The position numbers and the translations under genes are program-made. The notes under the pieces were generated by a model that had not been told where the DNA came from, searched no databases, and saw nothing but the letters and a program-made list of their open reading frames with translations. Below are positions 53,689 to 63,074 of a stretch of 64,000 nucleotides of DNA, piece by piece. Numbering within the stretch: the stretch's first letter is position 1; every line of letters begins with the position of its first letter. Origin of the DNA: a bacterium (GTDB lineage: Bacteria; Zixibacteria; MSB-5A5; GN15; FEB-12); the NCBI GenBank assembly GCA_016708025.1, contig JADJGQ010000003.1:1-64000 (forward strand), read 5' to 3'.

Positions 53689-54640
53689 AGGCTTTCTGCT
53701 GAGAGGAAAACCGCTGATAGAGCTCTTCCCCAACCCGAAATGGATTGGTTTTGCCGGAGAGAATATCATTGACCGTCGATTCGAATTCGGTGTGGGACCG
53801 CAACTGATCCAGAAATTCCTGCTGGAATCGCCATTTCAGGACACTGAGTATCTTTCGTTCGATCTGGGCACGACGGTGACCGGCGAATTGGCCGTTCGCC
53901 CGGGTGAAATCAACATACTTCTGAATTTCCGTATGCAGTTTGTCAATCCCCTTTTTGTTGATCGCCTCGGTAGCGATCACACTTGGCGCCCATTTCCCCT
54001 CCACCCGTTTGCGCGTCTCCATCGCCATCCGGAGTTCCGCACCGATCCGCTCAGCGCCCGGGCGATCCGACTTGTTGACGCAGAAGATATCTGCGATCTC
54101 CATCAGACCGGCCTTCATCGTCTGCACCGCATCCCCCGATTCCGGCACGATCACCACTACCACGACATCGCACGTATCGATAATATCCAGTTCAACCTGG
54201 CCAACGCCGACAGTCTCGATCAGCGTGATGTCAAATCCAAACGCATCGTAGACGACCGTGACATTGTCGGTCGCAGCGGCCAGTCCGCCGGTCGCACCAC
54301 GAGTGGCCATCGAGCGGAAATAAACCGTACCATCGGTGGGGAACTCATTCATCCTGACGCGGTCGCCGAGCAGTGCGCCGCCGGTGAACGGCGAAGACGG
54401 ATCGACTGCAATAATGCCGACCCGCTTCTGATCTTTCAGGAATTCATGGGCAAGTTGGTTGACCAGGGTGGATTTACCCGACCCGGGCGGCCCGGTGATA
54501 CCGATACGCAGGGCATGCCCGACTTTCGGATAGAGCTCCTCCAGCAGGCGCAAGTACCCCTCGGACCGATTCTCCACGTGCGACACCAGTCGCGAGAGGG
54601 ATCGGATATCCCCCTGATTAAACGAGTCGAGCAAGGTCAT
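53687..54640 (-). CDS. meaB: Methylmalonyl-CoA mutase-associated GTPase MeaB
   Basis: 317 residues. G3E-type GTPase: Walker A GPPGSGKSTLVNQL, VDPSSPFTGGALLGDRVRM, ETVGVGQVELDI and the guanine motif NKSDRPG. MeaB loads and protects the B12 cofactor of methylmalonyl-CoA mutase. Its start overlaps the stop of recJ by four bases, so the two are translationally coupled although unrelated in function. The mutase genes lie 1.5 kb downstream on the same strand, past the pseudogene. Confidence 0.95.
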   Translation of the reverse strand: MTLLDSFNQGDIRSLSRLVSHVENRSEGYLRLLEELYPKVGHALRIGITGPPGSGKSTLVNQLAHEFLKDQKRVGIIAVDPSSPFTGGALLGDRVRMNEFPTDGTVYFRSMATRGATGGLAAATDNVTVVYDAFGFDITLIETVGVGQVELDIIDTCDVVVVVIVPESGDAVQTMKAGLMEIADIFCVNKSDRPGAERIGAELRMAMETRKRVEGKWAPSVIATEAINKKGIDKLHTEIQKYVDFTRANGQFAGHRRAQIERKILSVLKWRFQQEFLDQLRSHTEFESTVNDILSGKTNPFRVGEELYQRFSSQQKA

Positions 54641-56385
54641 GCGTAACGCGGCGACATATCTCCGACTGTCAGCTTGATATCGCGCAGCCGGATCTGGATC
54701 TGCGTGTTGTCGTTATAGGTGTTGTATTCCACCGCATAAACGATATCAACGAGACATCCCTTATCGGAGATCGTCTGCGCCATATCGCCGAACCCGAATC
54801 CGATCGCATCAAAGAGCGCGTCCCCTTTGCGGATCTTCAGTTTCAGGTGATTATTCCCGACTGTGTACGGTGTCCCGACCACTTCGCAATTGCGGGTCAG
54901 GAAGATCGGTCGCATGTTCATCGGGCCGAACGGCGAAAACGCCTCGATCGCATCCATGAACTCATCGGTGATCTCGCTTAGCTCGATCTCCAGATCAATA
55001 AACAGCTTGGGAACGATATCTTCCGGCGTCAGGAATTTACTCGATACCTCACGGAATTTCTCCCTGAATTCAGGGATATTCTCCGGCTTGATCGACAACC
55101 CAGCTGCGTATTTGTGCCCGCCGTACTTGATCAGCAGATGTTCACACTCCTTGAGTGCTTCGCACAGGTGGAAGCCCGGGATGGAACGGGCAGAGCCCTT
55201 ACCCTCGGTCTCAGAAATCGCGATCATGACGGTCGGCAGGTGATACCGCTCAACCAGTCGGCTGGCGACGATCCCGATCACCCCCTGATGCCAGCCTTCG
55301 GCTGCCAGGACGATTGCGCGATCGGAAGCAAGGTCACAGACTTCGTGCATCTGCGCCAATGCTTCGTTGAGCGTTTTTTCATCGATCTCTTTCCGCCGGC
55401 GGTTTTCTGAATCAAGTTTGCGGGCGATATCCTGCGCCTGCCGCTCATCTCGGGTCGCCAGCAGACGAATTGCCTGACGGGCATCGCCGAGCCGACCCAG
55501 CGCATTGATACGCGGCGCCAGAATGAAGACCACCTGACCGGTACTGATATCTTTCCCCATCAGACCGGAAACAAACGCGAGTGATTTTAATCCCGGTTTT
55601 GTCGTCCGAGCGATCTGTCGTATGCCGAATTTGGTGAGGATGCGATTTTCGCCGATCAAAGGGACGATATCAGCCGAGGTCCCCAATGCCACCAGATCGA
55701 GATGTTCTTCCAGTTCTCGTTCATCCTGATTGAGGCGATGGTAGAGCGCTTGCGCAAATTTGAATGCGACACCGACTCCCGAGAGCTCACCGCCGTATTC
55801 ACAGCCGGGCTGCTTTGGATTGATGATAGCAGTAGCGCGCGGGATCGACATCCCCGGCTCATGGTGATCGGTCACCACGACATCGATCCCCTGCGTGATC
55901 GCGTATTCGATCTCCTCCACCGCCGTAATGCCGGTGTCAACCGTTACGATCAGGCTGACTCCCTGCTGTTTCGCCTCGTCGATCCCTTCGAGCGAAAGAC
56001 CGTATCCTTCGACTAATCGGTTCGGTAGATAAAACGTCACCTGCGCGCCCAGCTTGTTCAGCACCATATAAAGAAGCGCCGTGGCGGTGATCCCGTCGAC
56101 ATCGTAGTCGCCATAGATCATGATCTTCTCATTGGCGAACAATGCCTGGGTGACACGACCGATCCCGGCCTCCATGCCGACCATCTCGAACGGATCTTTG
56201 AGATCCGTCATCTTGGGATGAAGGAATCGATTGATCGTCTCGGGCGTATTTATCTGTCGATTGACCAGGATCTTGGTGACATTAAGAGGCAGATTGACTT
56301 CAGTAGCCAATCTGGTCACGGCATTTGAATCCGGTTCCGAGGCAAGCACCCACTTGAGTGAATGCGACCTTTGGGCCCAGGTCAT
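54637..56385 (-). CDS. recJ: Single-strand DNA exonuclease RecJ
   Basis: 582 residues from ATG 56385, which has GGAGG six bases upstream. A longer frame to 56484 overlaps the RNase P RNA and is not used. DHH-family motifs: YGDYDVDGITATALL, VDTGITAVEEI, VVVTDHHEPG, and in the DHHA1 part AEGWHQGVIGIVASRL, GSARSIPGFHL and YGGHKYAAGLSI. An OB-fold part closes the protein. It degrades single-stranded DNA 5' to 3' in recombination and repair. It lies directly after rnpB. Confidence 0.95.
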   Translation of the reverse strand: MTWAQRSHSLKWVLASEPDSNAVTRLATEVNLPLNVTKILVNRQINTPETINRFLHPKMTDLKDPFEMVGMEAGIGRVTQALFANEKIMIYGDYDVDGITATALLYMVLNKLGAQVTFYLPNRLVEGYGLSLEGIDEAKQQGVSLIVTVDTGITAVEEIEYAITQGIDVVVTDHHEPGMSIPRATAIINPKQPGCEYGGELSGVGVAFKFAQALYHRLNQDERELEEHLDLVALGTSADIVPLIGENRILTKFGIRQIARTTKPGLKSLAFVSGLMGKDISTGQVVFILAPRINALGRLGDARQAIRLLATRDERQAQDIARKLDSENRRRKEIDEKTLNEALAQMHEVCDLASDRAIVLAAEGWHQGVIGIVASRLVERYHLPTVMIAISETEGKGSARSIPGFHLCEALKECEHLLIKYGGHKYAAGLSIKPENIPEFREKFREVSSKFLTPEDIVPKLFIDLEIELSEITDEFMDAIEAFSPFGPMNMRPIFLTRNCEVVGTPYTVGNNHLKLKIRKGDALFDAIGFGFGDMAQTISDKGCLVDIVYAVEYNTYNDNTQIQIRLRDIKLTVGDMSPRYA

Positions 56386-56411
56386 GGAAAGCCTCCACGT
56401 GCTATGAAGCC

Positions 56412-56783
56412 GTGGAAAGCAGGAGATAAGCCGAGTTCTGTGAATCCCGTGTGACCGGGACCAACAGTCATTTCTCTCGATCACATGTCGCCATGTGACT
56501 CAGGCGGCCTACCCGGGAATGATAGCGGGGCGAATCAACCCCTCTTCCCCTATTTGGCCTTGCTCCAGGCGGGGTTTACCACGTCAACCGTTACCGGCCG
56601 ACGTCGTAGTCTCTTACACCACGTTTTCACCCTTACCCACCGTAAGGCGGGCGGTTTGTTTTCTGTGGCACTTTCCGTCGGATCACTCCGCCCTGGCGTT
56701 ACCAGGCGCCTCGATTCTCCGGAGCTCGGACTTTCCTCACTTTAAATTGACTCTAAAGCGCGACTGTTTCTCCTGCTTTTCGC
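56412..56783 (-). ncRNA. rnpB: RNase P RNA (bacterial type)
   Basis: On the minus strand the RNase P RNA core is readable in order: GAGGAAAGTCCGAGC near the 5' end (P4 5' strand), AGGGTGAAAACGTGG and GTAAGAGACTACG in the specificity domain, GGTAAACCCCGCC, and ACAGAACTCGGCTTA (P4 3' strand) near the 3' end. The ends pair as helix P1: AAAGCAGGAG (near 56779) with CTCCTGCTTT (56416-56425). Length of about 365 bases is normal. It processes the 5' ends of tRNAs. Confidence 0.95.
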
Positions 56784-56803
56784 GTCTTCGTTACTGAACT
56801 CTA

Positions 56804-58357
56804 TCACAAACAAACAACATTCAATACCAGCGGCAACCACTTACTGGCGCCGGAGTAGTTCGGTGACTCTTTGCTGATCGTCACCGAATGCGGGTGGGAT
56901 TCGGCCACACCGGCCGAGGTTACCACCACCATCTGCGCTTTCTCGCGCAAATCCTTGAGCGAGCCTGCCCCAGCCAACCCCATTCCGGCTCGAAGCCCGC
57001 CGACCAACTGAAACACCAGATCGGTCAACTTCCCCTTATATGGGACGCGCCCTTCGATCCCTTCCGGAACCAGCTTGGATGCTTCGTCCTCATGCTCCTG
57101 GAAATAGCGGTCTTTCGACCCCTGTTGCATCGCGCCCAGTGAGCCCATCCCACGATACACTTTAAATGACCGTCCCTCAAACAGAACGGTCTCGCCCGGT
57201 GATTCTTCCACTCCGGCCAGGAGCGACCCGACCATCACAGCGGCCGCGCCACTGGCGAGCGCTTTCGTGATATCACCGGAGTAGCGAATCCCGCCATCGG
57301 CGATCGCCGGAATTCCCGACTTGTCCGCGGCCTCAACCGCATTCATCACCGCAGTCACCTGCGGCATCCCGGCCCCGGTCACTACCCGGGTCGTACAGAT
57401 CGAGCCTGGCCCGATCCCGACTTTTACGCTATCTGCGCCGGCATCGATCAGCGCCTTGGCGCCGGAAGCGGTCGCGACATTTCCCGCCATCAGCGGGACC
57501 GACGAATATGCTTTCTTGAGATAGGTGACTGCATCCAGCACACCCTTGCTGTGGCCGTGCGAACTGTCGACTACCAGCAGGTCAACACCTGCCGCTATCA
57601 GCCGCTCTGCACGTTCCTTCAGTTCTCGCTCGGATACCCCGACCGCCGCTGCTACCCGAAGGCGGCCGCGCTGGTCTTTGCACGCGAGGGGGAACTGCTC
57701 TTCCTTTGAGATATCCTTTACCGTGATCATGCCGCGAAGGCGGCCGTCCTTGTCACGGATCAGCAACTTCTCGATCTTGTGCTGCTGGAGTTTCGCTATC
57801 GCCAATTCATTCAATTTACGTTTGTCATTCTCGTGATGGCCGGTCGTGACGAAATCAACCCCTTCGGTCACCGTCACCAGCTTTTCTTCCTTGGTCATCA
57901 CTTCCGCGATCTTCACGCCATGGTCTTTGAGGAACCGCAGGTCCCGGTTCGTCAGGATCCCGACCAACCGTCCGTCCGGCTCGGTGATCGGCACGCCGGA
58001 GATCGAATAATGGCGCATCACGCGCAATGCATCGGCGACCGTCTGGTCCGGGCGGAGTGTATATGGATCGGAAATCATGCCTGACTCTGAGCGCTTCACC
58101 TTATCGACCTCGAGCGCCTGGCGCTCGGCGGTAAGGTTCTTATGGATCACGCCGATCCCCCCCTCGCGTGCGATCGCGATCGCCAACTTCGATTCCGTGA
58201 CCGTATCCATCGCCGCCGAGATCAACGGGATATTCAGGGTGATCCCTTTGGCGATAGTGGTGGCCAGACTGACATCCTTGGGCAAAACCTGGGATAACGC
58301 CGGTACCAGTAGTACATCGTCAAAGGTCAACGCTGGTTTTTCGATGATTTTCGCCAT
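56804..58357 (-). CDS. guaB: IMP dehydrogenase
   Basis: 517 residues. TIM barrel with two inserted CBS domains (about 95-205: RVMRHYSISGVPITEPDGRLVGILTNRDLRF and KLQQHKIEKLLIRDKDGRLRGMITVKD). The catalytic Cys lies in KVGIGPGSICTTRVVTGAG, followed by GVPQ-like ADGGIRYSGDI and MVGSLLAGVEESPGE. It makes XMP from IMP, the first step to GMP. The C-terminus is a little unusual (LNVVCL). It lies upstream of rnpB on the same strand. Confidence 0.97.
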   Translation of the reverse strand: MAKIIEKPALTFDDVLLVPALSQVLPKDVSLATTIAKGITLNIPLISAAMDTVTESKLAIAIAREGGIGVIHKNLTAERQALEVDKVKRSESGMISDPYTLRPDQTVADALRVMRHYSISGVPITEPDGRLVGILTNRDLRFLKDHGVKIAEVMTKEEKLVTVTEGVDFVTTGHHENDKRKLNELAIAKLQQHKIEKLLIRDKDGRLRGMITVKDISKEEQFPLACKDQRGRLRVAAAVGVSERELKERAERLIAAGVDLLVVDSSHGHSKGVLDAVTYLKKAYSSVPLMAGNVATASGAKALIDAGADSVKVGIGPGSICTTRVVTGAGMPQVTAVMNAVEAADKSGIPAIADGGIRYSGDITKALASGAAAVMVGSLLAGVEESPGETVLFEGRSFKVYRGMGSLGAMQQGSKDRYFQEHEDEASKLVPEGIEGRVPYKGKLTDLVFQLVGGLRAGMGLAGAGSLKDLREKAQMVVVTSAGVAESHPHSVTISKESPNYSGASKWLPLVLNVVCL

Positions 58358-58398
58358 ATCCCTATTCCATCAACCGTCTATCGCTTGCTCCGTTTGCT

Positions 58399-59115
58399 TT
58401 ACTGCGACTCGCCATCATCCCAGTACAACATGCTTCCGCAGTTGTCGCAGGTACAGATCCGATCGGCCCGTTTGATCTCCTGGATCTTTTTCGGCGTCAG
58501 CCCTTTGTAACAGGCGCCACAGGCCCGCTTCCGCACCATCACCACTGCCTGGCCGCCTTTGCCACGACGTACCCGCTCATAGGTGCTCAACGTCGGACGG
58601 GAGATCAGGTTGATCACATCCTGGCGCGAAGTTACCTTCTGCGAGATCTTCTCGCCGATAGAATCGATCCGCTCCTGCAGGATACTCAACTGCTTGGCGT
58701 TGTTTTCGTGTACCTGCCCCTGCTTTTCTTCGAGTGCGGCGATCTCCTTCTGGGCGGTGCTGATCACCTCGATCGTCTCAAGCAGTTCCGTTTCGCGCTG
58801 GGAGACTGTCGCCTTGATATTGTCGATCTCGGCGATCAGGGCGTCGTACTCCTTGTTCGTTTTGATCGTCATCATCTGCTGCTGGTAACGGGCGAGATCG
58901 GTTTCTTTCGATTTCACCTCCAGCTCCAACTGCTTTTGCTTGAGTTGGGCATCCTCGAAGCGCTGCTTGGCGTCGGTCAGCTTCTGTGCGGTCTCCCGGA
59001 TCTCGCGATTCAGATTTTCCATCATGTCCGGGAGGTACTCTTTAGAACGCTCCAGTTCGCCAAGATCGTAGTCGATCACCTGAAGTTTGAGAAGCAACTC
59101 CAGATCGCTCTGCAT
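58399..59115 (-). CDS. Coiled-coil zinc-ribbon protein (DUF164 family)
   Basis: 238 residues from ATG 59115, which has GGAGG five bases upstream; the longer frame to 59175 would overlap the tRNA terminator. Residues about 5-170 form a long coiled coil rich in Glu, Lys and Gln (REIRETAQKLTDAKQRFEDAQLKQKQLELEVKSKETDL). The C-terminal zinc ribbon has CGACYKG and CDNCGSMLYW. The family (C4-type zinc ribbon, zf-RING_7) is widespread and often found near DNA-maintenance genes; it probably binds nucleic acid, but its function is unsettled. Confidence 0.9.
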   Translation of the reverse strand: MQSDLELLLKLQVIDYDLGELERSKEYLPDMMENLNREIRETAQKLTDAKQRFEDAQLKQKQLELEVKSKETDLARYQQQMMTIKTNKEYDALIAEIDNIKATVSQRETELLETIEVISTAQKEIAALEEKQGQVHENNAKQLSILQERIDSIGEKISQKVTSRQDVINLISRPTLSTYERVRRGKGGQAVVMVRKRACGACYKGLTPKKIQEIKRADRICTCDNCGSMLYWDDGESQ

Positions 59116-59163
59116 CGAGACCTCCTTCATTCCACTGTCCATCATACCCTGGCCTTTCGGCGT

Positions 59164-59200
59164 AAAAAAACGCATTCGCTGACCTAGTCAGGAATGCGTT
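59164..59200 (-). terminator. Terminator after the tRNA genes
   Basis: A long stem on the minus strand (AACGCATTC-CTGAC with GTCAG-GAATGCGTT, three-base loop, one bulge) followed by seven T. It lies between tRNA-Val and the zinc-ribbon gene. Confidence 0.85.
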
Positions 59201-59301
59201 GGTAACTGCTCCGTTATGGGCGAGCCGGAGTGTTGGAGTTTCATCCCCAGCGGTCCGGCATGATCGCGGCTTTTCACGTACACTCTTTTCATCATATCAA
59301 T

Positions 59302-59375
59302 TGGGCAATACTGGACTCGAACCAGTGACCTCTCGGATGTGAACCGAACGCTCTAACCAGCTGAGCTAATTGCCC
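59302..59375 (-). tRNA. tRNA-Val (CAC)
   Basis: 74 bases: acceptor GGGCAAT/ATTGCCC, D-arm GCTC...GAGC, anticodon loop TTCACAT (anticodon CAC), T-loop TTCGAGT, discriminator A. CCA is not encoded. It lies 34 bases after the next tRNA on the same strand. Confidence 0.95.
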
Positions 59376-59409
59376 GCTCTTTTTTTCCTCATCACCCTCG
59401 CGGGCCATA

Positions 59410-59483
59410 TGGGCCCTGCAGGGCTCGAACCTGCGACCCGCTGATTATGAGTCAGCTGCTCTAACCGACTGAGCTAAGGGCCC
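59410..59483 (-). tRNA. tRNA with CAT anticodon, probably tRNA-Ile2
   Basis: 74 bases: acceptor GGGCCCT/AGGGCCC, D-arm GCTC...GAGC, anticodon stem GCTGA/TCAGC with loop CTCATAA (anticodon CAT), T-loop TTCGAGC, discriminator A, no encoded CCA. The acceptor and anticodon stems look like tRNA-Ile2, whose C34 is changed to lysidine to read AUA, but an elongator tRNA-Met cannot be ruled out. It is not an initiator: the anticodon stem lacks the three GC pairs of tRNA-fMet. Confidence 0.9.
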
Positions 59484-59501
59484 TTCGTAACTTAGTCTTG
59501 T

Positions 59502-59530
59502 ATGATACGAACCCTTATCACCAACGTCAA
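59502..59530 (-). promoter_or_regulatory. Promoter of the two tRNA genes
   Basis: Minus strand: -35 TTGACG (59525-59530), exactly 17 bases, -10 TATCAT (59502-59507). Transcription would begin near 59495, a dozen bases before the first tRNA. Confidence 0.75.
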
Positions 59531-59645
59531 GCCCTCACCCTGCATTTTCTAACATTGCCGTAACCCCCAAGTTCCCCATTGCCCGACATCGGGTTAGAGG
59601 CGCCTGTCGTCACCCTTCAGTCCTGTCCTCACCGCTCTTTGGAAA

Positions 59646-60398
59646 TCAGACAACGGGAAGCACCAGATTCGGGTCAAATCTATCCTTGATCTTGCGAGAA
59701 TAGACCGCATCCGTGGCGTCATTGTCGGCTTTCAATCCACTGATGGTCGGTTCGCGATCGATCCCCTTCTGGCGCAGCCCGACAAACTCACTGGCCGCCG
59801 TTACCGGCATGACTCGGAAGGTTGCGTCAACCACCAACCCCAACAATCCCCAGGATCCGGCATAGAGCTTTACGATATCCAGTCCGGAAACTGATTTAAA
59901 ACAGACTGACCCTGGACGTATGATCTCCCCCAGGGGGGTGACAATGGTCGCCATGATCAGGTATCGTTTGATCGGAAGGTCATGCCCGTGATGATCCGCA
60001 CTCAGATTTACCCCGATAGCCCCTCCCACTGACCCGACATAGGGTAACGATGAGTGCGGCAGAAACAGCCCCCGTTCGGCCTGATGGAGATTGATCTCGC
60101 GAAGCGGATAACCTGCCCCGGCCCGGATATAAAAGTCCTCCGGCGCAACCTCAATCAGTTGATTCAGCCGATCGGTCCGGACCGTCACCATTCCCGCAAA
60201 CCGCTCCCCGACCGGGTCGATATTGTTGCCGAAACTGGTGATGAAGGTCTTCCGATGGTGCCGATTCAACAATCGAAAGAACGAAGCCGCTTCGTCAGCG
60301 GATTCGGGATGAAATGTCGGGATCGACTTCTGAAATGTCAGCCGGTCCTCAGGAAACTCGGACCGGACTATGGCTACAAATTGTTCGTGGTCTGGCAT
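59646..60398 (-). CDS. FAD-binding (PCMH-type) oxidoreductase, short form
   Basis: 250 residues. The PCMH-type FAD-binding domain of the GlcD/GlcE group is visible: ITSFGNNIDP, IRAGAGYPLREINLHQAERGLFLPH, YVGSVGGAIGVNLSADHHG, and FKSVSGLDIVKLYAGSWGLLGLV. After the FAD domain the usual cap and substrate domain (100 to 200 residues) is missing; only a short tail (KIKDRFDPNLVLPVV) that normally ends the family follows. It resembles GlcE, which serves as a partner in glycolate oxidase, but the other subunits are not in the window. It lies 14 bases after the DUF2339 gene, so it may be second in an operon. Confidence 0.75.
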   Translation of the reverse strand: MPDHEQFVAIVRSEFPEDRLTFQKSIPTFHPESADEAASFFRLLNRHHRKTFITSFGNNIDPVGERFAGMVTVRTDRLNQLIEVAPEDFYIRAGAGYPLREINLHQAERGLFLPHSSLPYVGSVGGAIGVNLSADHHGHDLPIKRYLIMATIVTPLGEIIRPGSVCFKSVSGLDIVKLYAGSWGLLGLVVDATFRVMPVTAASEFVGLRQKGIDREPTISGLKADNDATDAVYSRKIKDRFDPNLVLPVV

Positions 60399-60412
60399 GC
60401 CCGAAGGAAACG

Positions 60413-62776
60413 CTATTTCGGGCCGCTGTCAATTCCCTCCGGAACCTTGGGACCCGCACCCGGCAAGTCGAGAATTATCCCCTTGTACCGCTGGTACAGA
60501 TACGAAACTGCCAACAGGATCACTCCCAGCCCAATGAACGAGAAGATACGGTACAGCGTCTCGAGAAACGACAGATCATAGATGAATATCTTGAGAATGG
60601 TGATCCCGAACAGCGCAATCGCCACGATCCGTAATAGCCGGGTACGTTTCCAGAGCCCCAGCACCATCAGCACGATCGAAAAGACCAGCCAAACACCCGA
60701 CAAGGTCAGTTGCTGAAGATCCACCAATCGACTTAGCTTGTCCAGATCGGTCGATGACCGATATGCGATCTCCCGCAACCGATCGAATCCATTCCAGGTT
60801 TCAGCGGTGAACAGAAAGAGCAATAAACCAAGCGCCCCCAGATACAGCCCTGCCGCCAGATGTTTCATCTGATCAACCGGTTCCCGCCAATGCGACATCA
60901 GTCGGCCGGAGATCAACAACGAAGCTACAATCAGTATGAAGACGGCAAACCTAATATTGAAGAACAGGTGAAATTCAGTGATCGGCGAATAGTTGAATCC
61001 CGTAACGAGTGCGGTCAGCGTCGCGACCGCAATCGAGATCACCCCGATGATCGCATAAGTTTCGCTCCTGCGCTGAATCCCGAACCAGATCAACGGAAGA
61101 GAATAGAGCGACCAGATGGCCGCCAGGATCAAACTCCGCAAATACTCAGGTGTGATCGACTCGCTTCCAGTCGACAACAAAGCCTGGCGGCGAAGATAGT
61201 CGGTCGTTTCAACCGTCAACATCAGGAAGATGATTGCCGTCCACCCGATGGTCAGCGCTGGCGCGACCGCCTTGTCGGTATCAGATCTGAGTTGCTTTGA
61301 TGCGATCAAGGATCCGGTGGCAAGACAGAGCGCGAATACTACCATCGCCAATGCGCGCTCATGGAAAAGCAGTCGGAAATCCAGTGCATTCTGCCACTGC
61401 ATGGTGTTATCCTGGAGCAACAGCCCTATCGCGCTGACGAAAAGAAAGCAGAGCCCGGCGACCCAGATCTGGCGCGATTGCTTCTGAACCCCCCACCAGA
61501 AAACAACCAGTGCTTCAATCGACCACGCAATCACCATCCAGTAGTCGTCCAGGAAATCGAGAGTCGACAAGGCCAGCATCGCCACGGCAGATATAGCATA
61601 TTGAACGCGAAACTGCTCGCTGCTCAATCGCTGGCCGGTCGTGACAAAATGAATTCCCAGGTAAAGCGCCACAACTATAAGAGTGATAATCCCGCACTCT
61701 GTATCGAGTACACGCAAGTCAGCTTGAATATGAATGCTTAGCGCGTAGAAGATCAGATTGGCCGCCGATGCTCCTCTTAACAGATCGATCTGTTTGACTT
61801 GCTTGACTTGTGCCAACAATTCCGACGCGAGAAACGCGATAAGCCAGAGTGAGAGAAACAGCGCAGTGATAGGCCAGGAGAGACTTTCTCCATATTGATC
61901 GTGCCAGGTGAAATAGATCAGGTACGTCGCAATCAGACTCATCCCGTGGAGGAGAGTCCAATTTCGCTTAAAGGCAACGATCGCCAGTACTCCCATATTC
62001 AGCGCGGTCAGATATGACAATAACCCCACCGCATTCGGATGGTCAGACTGCAGGAGAAACGGAGTCAGAAATCCACCGGTCCATCCAAGCAGGGCGATCG
62101 CCAGCGAATCGTACCGAATCCCCTGCCAGAACGCGATGGCCGTGACAACAGCCATCAATGCGAAGGCGAACGGTTGCGAGACCAGATGATAAAAATTGAA
62201 GGATGCATAAACCGAGAGATACAGTATGGCGATCCCTGCCCCCAGTATCCCCTGCGAGAAAACAGCCAACCCTTTTTTGTGCCCCACCCTGCCGAGCAGC
62301 AGCAATCCGAACCCTAGGGCGCCGCCCATCAGGACTCGCATTGTCTCGGAGATCCAGTTATTGTCGAAAGCGTATTTAAGAAAGAAGCCGACACCGATGA
62401 TCAGCGCCAATGCACCGATCCGGTTCAGTAGTTTCCCGCCAACCAGTTCCTCCCATTCCTGCTGGGTCCGTGATGGTGCCACCTGAGCTCTGGGCTTCTC
62501 CGGGATCGAAGGATGCGGGGCCGCCGCTCGCTGCATAACAGGCGGAGGTGGCAACGGTGACGCCGTTACGGAACTGATTGGTTGTTGTACTGGCCCAAGT
62601 GGTGCAACCGGGGCATCACTTACCGGTAAGGGCGAGCCCGAGCGAAGTCGCGCCAACTCCTCCTCTATTCGACGCATCCGCCATTCCAGCAGACGGAACT
62701 TGCCGGCAAACACAAACAGCGTGATCGGCACTGCAATCACCAGCCCGATACATAACAGGATAAGAAATGTTGTCAT
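60413..62776 (-). CDS. DUF2339 multi-pass membrane protein
   Basis: 787 residues. One N-terminal membrane helix and a short coiled coil (LLEWRMRRIEEELARL), then a Pro-rich linker, the family start EELVGGKLLNRIGALALIIGVGFFLKYAFDNNWI, and about twenty more membrane helices. DUF2339 proteins are large inner-membrane proteins of unknown function, present in many bacteria. A possible promoter on the minus strand (TTGACT at 62874-62879, 18 bases, TAGCTT at 62850-62855) lies about 80 bases upstream. No ribosome site is evident before ATG 62776. Confidence 0.9.
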   Translation of the reverse strand: MTTFLILLCIGLVIAVPITLFVFAGKFRLLEWRMRRIEEELARLRSGSPLPVSDAPVAPLGPVQQPISSVTASPLPPPPVMQRAAAPHPSIPEKPRAQVAPSRTQQEWEELVGGKLLNRIGALALIIGVGFFLKYAFDNNWISETMRVLMGGALGFGLLLLGRVGHKKGLAVFSQGILGAGIAILYLSVYASFNFYHLVSQPFAFALMAVVTAIAFWQGIRYDSLAIALLGWTGGFLTPFLLQSDHPNAVGLLSYLTALNMGVLAIVAFKRNWTLLHGMSLIATYLIYFTWHDQYGESLSWPITALFLSLWLIAFLASELLAQVKQVKQIDLLRGASAANLIFYALSIHIQADLRVLDTECGIITLIVVALYLGIHFVTTGQRLSSEQFRVQYAISAVAMLALSTLDFLDDYWMVIAWSIEALVVFWWGVQKQSRQIWVAGLCFLFVSAIGLLLQDNTMQWQNALDFRLLFHERALAMVVFALCLATGSLIASKQLRSDTDKAVAPALTIGWTAIIFLMLTVETTDYLRRQALLSTGSESITPEYLRSLILAAIWSLYSLPLIWFGIQRRSETYAIIGVISIAVATLTALVTGFNYSPITEFHLFFNIRFAVFILIVASLLISGRLMSHWREPVDQMKHLAAGLYLGALGLLLFLFTAETWNGFDRLREIAYRSSTDLDKLSRLVDLQQLTLSGVWLVFSIVLMVLGLWKRTRLLRIVAIALFGITILKIFIYDLSFLETLYRIFSFIGLGVILLAVSYLYQRYKGIILDLPGAGPKVPEGIDSGPK

Positions 62777-63074
62777 TTTGGTTTGTCTCTGATTTGGAAC
62801 AGCAAGTCGCCATGAATTGCCGCAGCCGGCCAGTCAGCCAGCTTGAAAGAAGCTATCTCTCCGCCTGATCGTCAGTCAACAAAAAGTGTCCCGGCCAATG
62901 AAACGGGTAGTTGTTTCGCATTCACCGGTTAACACCATATCTGCTCAATTCTCACACAAGTTTACTGAGCATGGGCACAATTCCGATTCTGTTGTGGACA
63001 GTTCGCTCAATCATTCGCCCCTCCCCCCGATAATATGGACTACATCACCCATAGCCTGGAAAGAGGGGACACCT

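Noticed and set aside
56386..56484. N-terminal extension of RecJ
   Set aside because: It lies over the 3' end of the RNase P RNA, and GGAGG precedes the ATG at 56385.
56485..56797. Two open frames of 86 and 100 codons on the plus strand
   Set aside because: They are antisense to the RNase P RNA gene and owe their length to its GC-rich sequence.
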